DNA from: Actinomadura oligospora ATCC 43269
GTDB lineage: Bacteria > Actinomycetota > Actinomycetes > Streptosporangiales > Streptosporangiaceae
DNA: 64,000 nucleotides
Direction: 5' to 3'
Assembly (NCBI RefSeq): GCF_000518265.1
Contig: NZ_JADG01000016.1
Span: 124,001 to 188,000, forward strand
Under the pieces are notes generated by a model that did not search any database, had not been told where the DNA came from, and was given only the letters and a program-made list of their open reading frames with translations. The stretch's first letter is position 1; every line of letters starts with the position of its first letter. Both the position numbers and the translations under genes were made by a program. Of the stretch, positions 15,194-27,018 are shown one piece after another.

Positions 15194-16777
15194 TCAGTGC
15201 TCGACCTCGCTCAGGTCCAGGTCGCGCGGGGTCAGCAGCCAGACCGCGACGGCGGCGGCCAGCATCAGCGCGCCGCCCGCGATGCCCGTCCATTCCAGGG
15301 ACGTGGTGAACGCGGCCTTGGCCTGCTCGACCACGTGCGCGCCGCCCGGGCCGGCGACCTCGACCGCGCCCGCGATGGACTCGCGGGCCTGGTCCGCGGC
15401 CCGTCCGGTGATCCCGGCGGACGCCAGGTCGGACGCCGGCAGCCCGTTCCGGAACACCACGGCGGCGACGCTGCCGAGCACCGCGACGCCGAGCGCGCCG
15501 CCCAGTTCGTAGCTGGTCTCCTCGAACGCGGCGGCGCTGCCGGACCGCTCGGCGGGCGCGCCCGCCATGATCACGGCGGACGCCACGGCCAGCGCGCCGA
15601 GCCCGATCCCGACGACCAGCAGGGAGACCGCGACGGTCGGGTAGCCGAGGGGCCGCGGCCCGAGGAACAGCGCCGCGAACCCGGCGCCGATCAGCAGCAG
15701 CCCGCCCGACAGCACGGCCCGCGCGCCGATCCGGTTCGCGATGGCCGGGGCGAGCGGCGAGAACACCGCCGCGCCGACCGCCTCCGGCAGCAGCCGGATC
15801 CCGGACTCCAGCGGCGAGTACCCCTGGACGACCTGCATCCACTGCGCGAGCAGCAGCATCGTCGCGGCGGCGGCGACGCTCACGGTCAGCGCGGTGACGA
15901 TCCCGGCGGAGAACGCCCGTCCGCGCAGGAGCCGGACGTCCAGCAGCGGGTGCTCGCGGCGCAGGCAGCGCCGGACGAACCCGCCCAGCGCGACGGCCGC
16001 GATCGCGGCGGCGCCGAGCCCCTCGCCGGTCAGGCCGTCCTTGCCGAGGTGCTTGATCGCGTAGACGAGCGCGACCATGCCGACGACCGACAGGACCGCG
16101 CCGAGCGCGTCCCACGGGCCCGGGTTCGGGTTGCGCGACTCGGGCAGCAGCAGCCACCCCGCGACCAGCGCGACCGCCATGACCGGGACGTTCACGAGGA
16201 ACGCCGAGTGCCAGGAGAACGCCTCCAGCAGCCCGCCGCCGAGGATCGGGCCGAGCGCGCCGCCGAGCGCGGCCATGGTCGCCCAGATCCCGAGCGCCGT
16301 CGCGCGCTCGCGCGGGTCGGTGAACAGGTTCCGGATCATCGACAGCGTGGACGGCATGATCATCGCGCCGCCGACGCCGAGCAGCGCGCGGACGGCGATG
16401 ACCGCGCCGGGCGAGTTCGCCCACAGGACGGCCAGCGAGCCCAGCCCGAACAGGGCGAACCCGGCGAGCAGCGTCCGCTTGCGTCCCCAGCGGTCGCCGA
16501 CCGCCGCCCACGTGACCAGCAGCCCGGACACGACGAGCGAGTAGACGTCCACCATCCACAGCAGCGAGATCGAGTCCGGCCGCAGGTCGGCGGAGATCTC
16601 CGGCAGCGCCACGTTCAGGACGGTCATGTCCATGACGACGAGCAGCAGGCTCGCCGACAGCACGGCCAGGCCCGCCCACCGGCGCGGATGCGGCGCGGGC
16701 ACACGCGCCCGGGCCTCCGCGCCCGGACGCGGCTCCGCGGCTAGCGGCGCGTTCTCGACCGGCTTGGCGGCCGTCAT
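15194..16777 (-). CDS. DHA2-family MFS drug-efflux transporter (14 TM)
   Basis: 527 aa. ATG overlaps the stop of the upstream tetR gene (ATGA). The N-terminal motif MDMTVLNVALPEI is motif D1 of DHA2 pumps of the LfrA/SmvA/QacA type, and WAAVGDRWGRKRTLLAG is MFS motif A. About 14 hydrophobic segments are visible, and GIWATMAALGGALGPILGG is the antiporter motif C. A proton-driven exporter of cationic or hydrophobic drugs in the cytoplasmic membrane, controlled by the co-transcribed repressor. Confidence 0.92.
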   Translation of the reverse strand: MTAAKPVENAPLAAEPRPGAEARARVPAPHPRRWAGLAVLSASLLLVVMDMTVLNVALPEISADLRPDSISLLWMVDVYSLVVSGLLVTWAAVGDRWGRKRTLLAGFALFGLGSLAVLWANSPGAVIAVRALLGVGGAMIMPSTLSMIRNLFTDPRERATALGIWATMAALGGALGPILGGGLLEAFSWHSAFLVNVPVMAVALVAGWLLLPESRNPNPGPWDALGAVLSVVGMVALVYAIKHLGKDGLTGEGLGAAAIAAVALGGFVRRCLRREHPLLDVRLLRGRAFSAGIVTALTVSVAAAATMLLLAQWMQVVQGYSPLESGIRLLPEAVGAAVFSPLAPAIANRIGARAVLSGGLLLIGAGFAALFLGPRPLGYPTVAVSLLVVGIGLGALAVASAVIMAGAPAERSGSAAAFEETSYELGGALGVAVLGSVAAVVFRNGLPASDLASAGITGRAADQARESIAGAVEVAGPGGAHVVEQAKAAFTTSLEWTGIAGGALMLAAAVAVWLLTPRDLDLSEVEH

Positions 16778-17418
16778 GGTCTTCCTCCGTCGGTCTTGGT
16801 CGGACCCGTGGTCTTGGTCGGACCCGCGGTCTTGGTCGGGCCCGTGGTTTTGGTCGGGCCCGCGCCGGTCATGAAGGTGCCGAGCAGCAGGTCAGGGGCG
16901 TCGCGGCGGGCCACGTCGCCGCGGCGCAGGCTCTCCCGGACGCTGATCATCAGGCCGTAGACGGTGTTGCTCACCCAGCGGACGGGCAGGTCGGCGCGCA
17001 GGACCCCGGCGTCCTGGCAGGCCGCGTAGAAGACGATCTCGCGCTCTTCCAGGCGTTCGTTCCAGGTGACCAGTTCCGGGACCTGGTTCACGAAGTGGTC
17101 GGTGAGCGCGAAGCCGTAGTCGTCGGCGTCCGCGACATAGGCGGTCAGCATCGTGCGCAGGGCCGCGGTCAGGCGGCCGGGGTCGCCGGACGCGGCGGCG
17201 GCGTCGATGCCCGCGGCGTCCTGGGACTCCTCCCAGCGGCGCGTGGCGCGCTCGCCGAGGGCCCGCAGCAGGTCCTCGCGGGAGGCGAAGTGCCGGTGCA
17301 GGGTGGCGCGGCTCACCCCGGCGGCCTCGGCCAGCTGGGCCATCGAGGCGGTCGGGTCCGCGTTCAGGTACCGGGTCGCGGCCCCGAGGATCTCTTCAGT
17401 GTTCCGCATGCTACCCAT
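16774..17418 (-). CDS. TetR-family transcriptional repressor
   Basis: 214 aa. The N-terminal HTH reads SMAQLAEAAGVSRATLHRHF (residues about 24-43), standard for TetR. The C-terminal ligand domain is variable. The last 24 residues are four copies of GPTKT plus one residue, encoded by a perfect 18-bp tandem repeat and absent from normal TetR proteins. First gene of the efflux operon, with a palindromic site immediately upstream, so it is expected to repress itself and the pump until a substrate binds. Confidence 0.9.
   Translation of the reverse strand: MGSMRNTEEILGAATRYLNADPTASMAQLAEAAGVSRATLHRHFASREDLLRALGERATRRWEESQDAAGIDAAAASGDPGRLTAALRTMLTAYVADADDYGFALTDHFVNQVPELVTWNERLEEREIVFYAACQDAGVLRADLPVRWVSNTVYGLMISVRESLRRGDVARRDAPDLLLGTFMTGAGPTKTTGPTKTAGPTKTTGPTKTDGGRP
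16792..16863. repeat. Four tandem 18-bp repeats in the 3' end of tetR
   Basis: Units at 16792, 16810, 16828 and 16846 share GGTYTTGGTCGGRCCCGY and encode GPTKTT/A/D on the minus strand. In-frame expansion lengthens the protein tail without disturbing the downstream overlap with the pump start. Confidence 0.9.
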
Positions 17419-17430
17419 CAGCGTCTCGTT

Positions 17431-17448
17431 TGCGACATTGATGTCTCA
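17431..17448. promoter_or_regulatory. Probable TetR operator
   Basis: The 18-base site follows TGNGACATNNATGTCNCA: seven of nine base pairs are symmetric. It sits 13 bases before the tetR start. Size and position match TetR-family autoregulatory operators. The nearest rightward gene (mfd) starts 190 bases away, so the site most likely serves only the efflux operon. Confidence 0.65.
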
Positions 17449-17639
17449 CTCTAGACGATGATGTCAAGGCAATTTCGGGCGGGGGCGCGACGCGGCGAGT
17501 GGGGAGGAGTCCGCACGGGTTGTCGCAGGCGCCGCGTAGGGTGGGGCATGACACCGGGGTGGTGGGTGAACTCTCCGGGTTTTCGGGCTGCCCCGAATCG
17601 GGTCGCGGCAGGCGACGTCGCGGATTGTTCGGCGGGGCG

Positions 17640-21215
<3,576 letters not shown>

Positions 21216-21225
21216 GGTGCCGATC

Positions 21226-21906
21226 ATGAAGAAGTCGAGGATCACCGCGCTCGCGGTGCTGCCGCTGTCGGCCGTCCTGCTCTCGGGGTGCGGTCAGGTG
21301 AGGGCGGGCGCCGCGGCGCTCGTCGGGGACGACCGGATCACCGTGTCCACGCTGAACCGGACCGTGAACGAGTGGCAGCCGCAGATCCTGGCGGACCCCC
21401 AGGCCAACGCCGCCTGGGACGACGAGCTCAAGAAGGAGCTTCTGCTGGATCCGGACAAGCTGAGCGAGCTCGACGTCCGCTCGCCGGCGTCTCCGAGAAG
21501 AACCCTGAACAGCATGATCTACCTCAGGCTCGCCGACCGGGCCGCGAAGGACAACGGGATCGAGCCGTCCGAAGGGCAGGTCTCCCAGGTCATCGACCTG
21601 CTGAACCAGAATCCGACGAACTTGGCGTCCCGGACGCTCGTCTACGGGCTGCCGACCGACCGGGGGCGGGACGTGGCGCGGGCGAAGGTGATCGAGCTCA
21701 TGCTGCTCGACCGGTTCGGCGCGGACCAGAGCACCAGGTCCCCCGCGACGCAGCAGGCGATCAAATCGCTGTCCGACGCGTTCACGAACGCGGCGAGGGA
21801 ACTGAAGATCCGGCTCAACCCCCGGTACGGCGTGTACGACCCGACGAGGATCACGATCGACCCGGTGGTGTACCGGCTGTCCGCTTACGAATCAGGTGTG
21901 CGTTAA
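21226..21906 (+). CDS. SurA N-terminal domain-like lipoprotein
   Basis: 226 aa from ATG 21226 (AGGGTG upstream). A lipoprotein signal peptide ends in LLSGC-G, so the mature protein should be lipid-anchored on the outer face of the membrane. The segment AALVGDDRITVSTLNRTVNEW resembles the start of SurA/PrsA chaperone domains, followed by helices without a PPIase domain. Found between mfd and mazG, as in other actinomycetes; role inferred as extracytoplasmic folding helper. Confidence 0.85.
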   Translation: MKKSRITALAVLPLSAVLLSGCGQVRAGAAALVGDDRITVSTLNRTVNEWQPQILADPQANAAWDDELKKELLLDPDKLSELDVRSPASPRRTLNSMIYLRLADRAAKDNGIEPSEGQVSQVIDLLNQNPTNLASRTLVYGLPTDRGRDVARAKVIELMLLDRFGADQSTRSPATQQAIKSLSDAFTNAARELKIRLNPRYGVYDPTRITIDPVVYRLSAYESGVR

Positions 21907-21909
21907 CCC

Positions 21910-22881
21910 ATGAGTCTCATCCTGCTGGCGACCTCCCACCGGGTCGCGCCCGGTCTTCTGACCTGGCGCGCCTGGGAGGCGCTGCGCTCGGCCCCGCGCG
22001 TGCTGGCGCGGAACGACCATCCGCTGCTGCCCTACCTGGCCGAGGCCGGCGTCCACGCGGAGCAGGTCACCGACCCCGACCCGTCCGCGCTGGTCGACCT
22101 GGCGCGCGAGGGGCGGGTTGTCTTCGTCGCCGGGCAGGACGGCGACGAGCGGCTGATGCGCGACATCGGGCGGCTGGTCGTGGACGACCCGCTGGACGTC
22201 GAGGTGCTGCACGGGTCGTACGACCTGCCGGGCGCGCGGCTGCTCGACCTGGTCACGGTCATGGACACGCTGCGCCGCGAGTGCCCGTGGGACCGTAAGC
22301 AGACCCACGAGTCGCTGGTGAAGTACCTCCTGGAGGAGGCGTACGAGGTCGACGACGCGGTCTCGGGTGGCGACTACGGCGCGCTGCGCGAGGAGCTCGG
22401 AGACGTGCTGATGCAGGTCGCGTTCCACGCGGTCGTGGCGTCCGAGCGGGACGACGAGACCGCGTTCACGGTCGACGACGTGGCGGCGGGGATCGTCGAC
22501 AAGCTCGTCCGGCGGCACCCGCACGTGTTCGCGGACGTGACCGTCCGGGACGCCGACGAGGTGAACGCGAACTGGGAGCAGATCAAGGCGGCCGAGCGGG
22601 CGGAGAAGAAGGGTGAGGCGGCCTCGGTGCTGGACGGCGTCCCGATGGGCCAGCCCGCGCTGAGCCTCGCCGCGCAGCTGCAGCGCCGCGCGGCCCGGGT
22701 CGAGCTGCCCGAGGACGCCTACGAGGTCGCGGACTCCGATCTCGGGGCGCGGCTGTTCTCGCTGGTCAGGCAGGCGCAGGCGGAGGGTGTGGACGCCGAG
22801 GCCGAGCTGCGGGCCGCGGCCCGGGCGTTCGCGGACCGCGTCCGTGACTGGGAGCGGGAGCACCCCACGACGTCCGGGTGA
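21910..22881 (+). CDS. mazG: Nucleoside triphosphate pyrophosphohydrolase MazG
   Basis: 323 aa. ATG three bases after the previous stop. The first 110 residues are an actinobacterial N-terminal extension with a Rossmann-like look. The MazG fold follows: CPWDRKQTHESLVKYLLEEA, then metal-binding acidic residues in EEAYEVDD and EELGDVLMQVAFHA (E, E, E, D pattern). A C-terminal all-helical half may be the degenerate second domain. It hydrolyses abnormal or excess NTPs to NMP and pyrophosphate in the cytoplasm. Confidence 0.95.
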   Translation: MSLILLATSHRVAPGLLTWRAWEALRSAPRVLARNDHPLLPYLAEAGVHAEQVTDPDPSALVDLAREGRVVFVAGQDGDERLMRDIGRLVVDDPLDVEVLHGSYDLPGARLLDLVTVMDTLRRECPWDRKQTHESLVKYLLEEAYEVDDAVSGGDYGALREELGDVLMQVAFHAVVASERDDETAFTVDDVAAGIVDKLVRRHPHVFADVTVRDADEVNANWEQIKAAERAEKKGEAASVLDGVPMGQPALSLAAQLQRRAARVELPEDAYEVADSDLGARLFSLVRQAQAEGVDAEAELRAAARAFADRVRDWEREHPTTSG

Positions 22882-23033
22882 CACCGGCCGGAGGGCCACG
22901 GTCAGGGCTCGGACGGGCGTGATCGCACGGTCTGGAAGGGCGGTGCCGCAGGGCTTACGGCCGGATGCGGACCGTTCCGACGAAGATCGGCGAAGGTCTG
23001 GTCCGGCCTTGGCCCGCCGTTTACCCTGGGGCG

Positions 23034-25235
23034 GTGCTGCCTGGACTGCGGGACGACGACATACCGGACAAGATCCGGGCCGTGCGCGGGCTGTTCGGCT
23101 TCGCGGCCCTGGCCGGGGTGCTGGTCGCGCTCCTGCTGCTGCCGGCGGCGTTCACCGCGGGGGTGTCCACGCGCGACGCCGCGGGCTGGTTCGAGGACGT
23201 CCCGGACGGCGTCGACACCAGCGGCGTGCCGGAGCGGTCCACGATCCTCGCGGCGGACGGCAGCTCGATCGCGACGTTCTACTACCAGAACCGGATCGAC
23301 GTCCGGATGGACCAGATCGCGCCGGTCGCTCGGCAGGCCGTCCTGGCGATCGAGGACAGCCGGTTCTACCAGCACGGCGCGCTCGACTCCAAGGGCACGC
23401 TGCGCGCGCTGATCAGCAACCTCGGACATGGCGAGGTCACCCAGGGCGGGTCGGGCATCACCCAGCAGTACGTCAAGAACCTGCTGCTCACGCAGGCCAC
23501 CACCGCGACCCAGCGCAAGGGCGCGACGGAGCTGTCGGCGGGACGCAAGATGCGCGAGCTGCGGTACGCGGTCGCGCTGGAGAAGCGGTACTCCAAGGAC
23601 GAGATCCTGCGCCGCTACCTGAACATCGCCTACTTCGGGGACGGCGCGTACGGCATCGAGGCGGCGGCCCGGCACTACTTCTCCAAGACCGCGGCGAAGC
23701 TGACGCTGCCGGAGGCGGCGCTGCTCGCGGGCGTCGTCCGCTACCCCTACGCCTACGACCCGGTGAACCACCCGGACGTCGCGCGCCAGCGCCGCGACGT
23801 CGTGCTCGCGCGGATGGCCGCGCTGGGGTGGATTCCGCAGGCCACCGCGGACGCCGCCGCCAAGCAGCCCGTCCAGCTCCACGTGCACCAGGCGCGCAAC
23901 GGCTGCGTGAGCAGCGGCGCTCCCTTCTTCTGCGACTACGTGCAGCGGGAGATCCTGACGAACTCGGCGTTCGGGAAGACCAAGGCGGACCGGGAGAAGC
24001 TGCTCAAGCAGGGTGGCCTCACCATCCGGACGACGCTGAACTGGAAGGTGCAGAAGGCGGCGCAGCGGGCGGTGGACCGGCACGTCCCGCCGAAGAACTC
24101 CGCCCACAAGGCCGCCGCCGAGGCGCTGGTCGAGCCGGGCACGGGCGCGATCCGCGGGATGGCGGTCGACCGCGACCTCGGCCCGGACAACAAGCGCGGC
24201 AAGACCTGGATCAACTTCGCCGCCGACGCCGACCACGGGTCGAGCATCGGCATGCAGTCGGGGTCCACGTTCAAGGTGTTCACGCTGGCCGCCGCGCTGG
24301 AACTCGACATGCCGTTCGGCGCCATGATGAACGCGCCGACCTCGTTCACCCCGACCGGCTACCGCAACTGCGACGGCAAGCGGGTCGGCGACCCGAACGC
24401 CTCGCTGCGCAACTCGGCCGACGGCGAGGGCGGCAAGCAGTTCTCGCTGGTCACGGGCACCTGGCACTCGGTGAACACCTTCTTCCTCGGGCTGGAGAAG
24501 GAGGTCGGGCTCTGCGAGACCGTCCAGATGGCCGAGAAGCTCGGGATGCGCCAGGCCAACGGGAAGCCGCTGGAGGAGTACCCGTCCTTCACGCTCGGCT
24601 TCAACCCGGTGTCGCCGCTGCGGCTCGCCTCGGCGTACGCGACGTTCGCCGCGCGCGGGAGGTACTGCCGTCCGGTCGCGATCGCGTCGGTGACCGACAC
24701 GAACGGCAAGCCGATGAAGGTCCCGACGGCGGGCTGCAAGCAGGTGATCGACAAGGGCGTCGCGGACGCGGTGAACTACGTCCTGCGCGGCGTGCTGACG
24801 AAGGGCACCGCGGCCGGGTCGGGGATCGGGCGTCCGGCGGCCGGGAAGACCGGCACGGTCGACAACTTCTCCGCCGCCTGGTTCGCCGGGTACACGCCGG
24901 ACCTGGCGTCCGCGGTGTGGGTCGGCGACCCGCGCGGCGGCTACAGGTACCCGATGGACGACCTGTGCATGAACGGGGAGTGCTACGGCGAGGTGTTCGG
25001 CGCGACGATCCCGGCGCCGATCTGGCAGGACACGATGTCGGAGGCGCTGGACGGCACGTCCGAGACCGACTTCCACGGCCCGCCGTCGCACTACTTCAGC
25101 ATGGGCGACGGCGAGGTCGACCCGTCCAAGAAGGACAAGAAGGATAAGAAAGACAAGAAGGGCGACAAGAAGAAGGGCGGCGGCGACACCCCGCCGACCA
25201 CGCCACCGACCCTCGCGCCGAGCCCCGGGCCCTGA
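23034..25235 (+). CDS. Class A penicillin-binding protein (glycosyltransferase/transpeptidase)
   Basis: 733 aa from GTG 23034, where a TACCCT -10-like hexamer seven bases upstream suggests a leaderless mRNA; ATG 22965 is the alternative. One TM helix (about 20-42) anchors it. The GT51 domain has EDSRFYQHGALDSKG near 106 and GGSGITQQYVKNLLL near 137. The transpeptidase domain has SGSTFK near 408 (catalytic Ser), SVN near 478 and KTGT near 604. It polymerises and cross-links peptidoglycan outside the membrane. A Lys/Asp and Pro-rich tail ends the protein. Confidence 0.95.
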   Translation: MLPGLRDDDIPDKIRAVRGLFGFAALAGVLVALLLLPAAFTAGVSTRDAAGWFEDVPDGVDTSGVPERSTILAADGSSIATFYYQNRIDVRMDQIAPVARQAVLAIEDSRFYQHGALDSKGTLRALISNLGHGEVTQGGSGITQQYVKNLLLTQATTATQRKGATELSAGRKMRELRYAVALEKRYSKDEILRRYLNIAYFGDGAYGIEAAARHYFSKTAAKLTLPEAALLAGVVRYPYAYDPVNHPDVARQRRDVVLARMAALGWIPQATADAAAKQPVQLHVHQARNGCVSSGAPFFCDYVQREILTNSAFGKTKADREKLLKQGGLTIRTTLNWKVQKAAQRAVDRHVPPKNSAHKAAAEALVEPGTGAIRGMAVDRDLGPDNKRGKTWINFAADADHGSSIGMQSGSTFKVFTLAAALELDMPFGAMMNAPTSFTPTGYRNCDGKRVGDPNASLRNSADGEGGKQFSLVTGTWHSVNTFFLGLEKEVGLCETVQMAEKLGMRQANGKPLEEYPSFTLGFNPVSPLRLASAYATFAARGRYCRPVAIASVTDTNGKPMKVPTAGCKQVIDKGVADAVNYVLRGVLTKGTAAGSGIGRPAAGKTGTVDNFSAAWFAGYTPDLASAVWVGDPRGGYRYPMDDLCMNGECYGEVFGATIPAPIWQDTMSEALDGTSETDFHGPPSHYFSMGDGEVDPSKKDKKDKKDKKGDKKKGGGDTPPTTPPTLAPSPGP

Positions 25236-25242
25236 TCCGGCG

Positions 25243-25265
25243 GCAGGTCCAACCCTCTGACCTGC
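25243..25265 (+). terminator. Weak hairpin after the PBP gene
   Basis: GCAGGTC (25243-25249) pairs perfectly with GACCTGC (25259-25265), eight bases after the PBP stop. The stem is short and has no U-tract, so termination is only possible. Confidence 0.35.
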
Positions 25266-25329
25266 GCGGTCGTGTGGTTTCCCGAACCCTGGGTAGATCA
25301 TCTGCGACGGGGGAAACGGGGGAAGCCGC

Positions 25330-26274
25330 ATGCGTGCCATCGCCGTGTCGGAGTACGGCGCGACGCCATCGCTCATGGACCTCGACCGGCCCGAACCCGG
25401 TCCGGGCGAGATCCTGGTCAAGCTGGTCGCCGCCGGGATGAACCCGTTCGACTGGAAGGTCGCGGACGGGGCGCTGGAGGGCGTCGTCGAGGCGCGGTTC
25501 CCGCTCATCCTCGGCCAGGACGGCGCGGGCGTGGTCGAGGCGGTCGGCGAGGGCGTCGACCGGTTCCGGGAGGGCGAGCAGGTGTACGGGTCGTTCGGCG
25601 GGATCCCGCGCGGCCTCGGCAGCTACTCCGAGTTCGCCGTCGGCGCGCAGGACGGCCCGGTCGCGACGATGCCGCAGAAGATGGTCTACAGCCAGGCCGC
25701 GGCCGTCCCGACCGCGAGCATGACCGCCTACAACCTGGTCGAGAAGGTCGGGGTCGCGGACGGGACGAGGGTCCTGATCATCGGCGCGACCGGCGGCGTC
25801 GGGCAGGCGGCGGTGCAGTTCGCCGCGCTGAAGGGCGGCTACGTCATCGCCACCGCGCCGCCCGACATGGCCGAGACGATGCTGCACCTCGGAGCGGACG
25901 AGACCATCGACTACCGCGAGGGCGACCTGTTCGAGACCGTCACCGAGGCCCATCCGGACGGCCTGGACGTCCTGATCGACCTGGTCGACGACGAGCGGCG
26001 GCTCGACATGCTGGCCGGGGTGCTGAAGAAGGGCGGCGTCGTCGCGTCCACGATCGGGCAGGCGAACACGGCGGGCCTGAAGAAGCGCGGCATCAAGGCG
26101 TACAACTTCCAGAACAAGGCGTCCGGGGAGCTGCTCACGGTTCTCGCCGACCTGATCGACCGCGGGAAGTTCACGGTGCACGTCAGCCGCGAGGTCGACC
26201 TGTCGGAGGTGCCGGCGACGATCGCCGAGGCCAGGCGCGGCGGGGCACGCGGCAAGACCGTGATCCGCCTCTGA
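25330..26274 (+). CDS. NADP-dependent quinone oxidoreductase-like protein (MDR family)
   Basis: 314 aa. Starts MRAIAVSEYGATPSL, the typical GroES-like N terminus of zinc-independent medium-chain dehydrogenases. No structural or catalytic zinc cysteines are present. The nucleotide fold shows VLIIGATGGVGQAAVQFAAL. Expected to reduce quinones or enones with NADPH in the cytoplasm. It stands alone; GGGGGAA-rich sequence just upstream of the ATG serves as ribosome-binding site. Confidence 0.9.
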   Translation: MRAIAVSEYGATPSLMDLDRPEPGPGEILVKLVAAGMNPFDWKVADGALEGVVEARFPLILGQDGAGVVEAVGEGVDRFREGEQVYGSFGGIPRGLGSYSEFAVGAQDGPVATMPQKMVYSQAAAVPTASMTAYNLVEKVGVADGTRVLIIGATGGVGQAAVQFAALKGGYVIATAPPDMAETMLHLGADETIDYREGDLFETVTEAHPDGLDVLIDLVDDERRLDMLAGVLKKGGVVASTIGQANTAGLKKRGIKAYNFQNKASGELLTVLADLIDRGKFTVHVSREVDLSEVPATIAEARRGGARGKTVIRL

Positions 26275-26327
26275 CCGATCCGGGGACGCCCTGATGGCGG
26301 GCTTGGCGGGGGCGGAGGCCGGGGCGG

Positions 26328-26681
26328 TCAGTCGGGTTCGGGGGAGTAGCCGCCGGGGCGGGTCTGGGAGTGGAGGTCGTCGGCGAACGCGTCCTCGTCC
26401 GGGGGCTCGCCGCCCGGTCCCCGGATGGCGGTGACCTCGGCGGGACGGTCGTCCCACACGGTCTCCTCGCGCCGCCGGTCGCCGCGCCGGTACTCCTCGC
26501 CGGTCTCGCGCATGATGCCGAGCCGCCCGTCCCCGGGGTCGGGATCGTCCTCGATCACCAGGTCGTCGGGCGGATCCTCGATGTAGCGCTCGGTCGAGCG
26601 GGTGGTGTATTCCTGCTCGTCGTCGCCCATCTCGACCTCGTACCGCTGCTGCTCTTCCTCGTTGTCGTGTCGGCGGACCAT
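26328..26681 (-). CDS. Small acidic protein of unknown function
   Basis: 117 aa, start supported by GGGGGGAC seven bases upstream. Very hydrophilic, rich in Glu, Asp and Arg (EEEQQRYEVEMGDDEQEY), with no hydrophobic core, so probably mostly disordered. The pattern GDGRLGIMRETGEEYRRGD recalls actinobacterial small proteins of the DUF5709 type, but I am not sure of this. It is divergent from another small charged protein across 85 bases. Confidence 0.65.
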   Translation of the reverse strand: MVRRHDNEEEQQRYEVEMGDDEQEYTTRSTERYIEDPPDDLVIEDDPDPGDGRLGIMRETGEEYRRGDRRREETVWDDRPAEVTAIRGPGGEPPDEDAFADDLHSQTRPGGYSPEPD

Positions 26682-26766
26682 AACGTCCCCCCTGCATAGC
26701 CCTTAACTGGGTGATTCCCGGTGCAGCGTACGTTATGTGCGTTGACGTGCGGGAATATCATCCGGC

Positions 26767-27018
26767 ATGAGCGCTTCTGACCTGCGAAAACGGCTGGAGA
26801 ACGTAGAAGCGGCGCTGCGTCGGCTGCGCGGACAGGGCGCGGGGCTCGGCGCCGAGTACGGCGAAGTCCCGCAAGATTTCGGCGATTCCGGGCAGGATCT
26901 CCAGATGCGCGAGGAGATCGAGGGGCAGATCGCCGACCTGGAGGCCGAACGCGACCGGATCAAGGCCGAGCTGGGCGAGGAGGGCAGCCCCGACACGACC
27001 GACCGGTCACGCCACTGA
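26767..27018 (+). CDS. Small coiled-coil protein of unknown function
   Basis: 83 aa. Heptad-like Leu/Ala spacing (LRKRLENVEAALRRLR and MREEIEGQIADLEAERDRI) predicts two coiled-coil segments with a Gly-rich break. A TATCAT -10-like hexamer lies six bases before the ATG, suggesting a leaderless transcript. Its last 12 bases overlap the convergent ATPase gene. No family recognised. Confidence 0.6.
   Translation: MSASDLRKRLENVEAALRRLRGQGAGLGAEYGEVPQDFGDSGQDLQMREEIEGQIADLEAERDRIKAELGEEGSPDTTDRSRH

Noticed and set aside
22902..25508. 868-residue minus-strand frame opposite the PBP
   Set aside because: Antisense to a PBP with all catalytic motifs intact.
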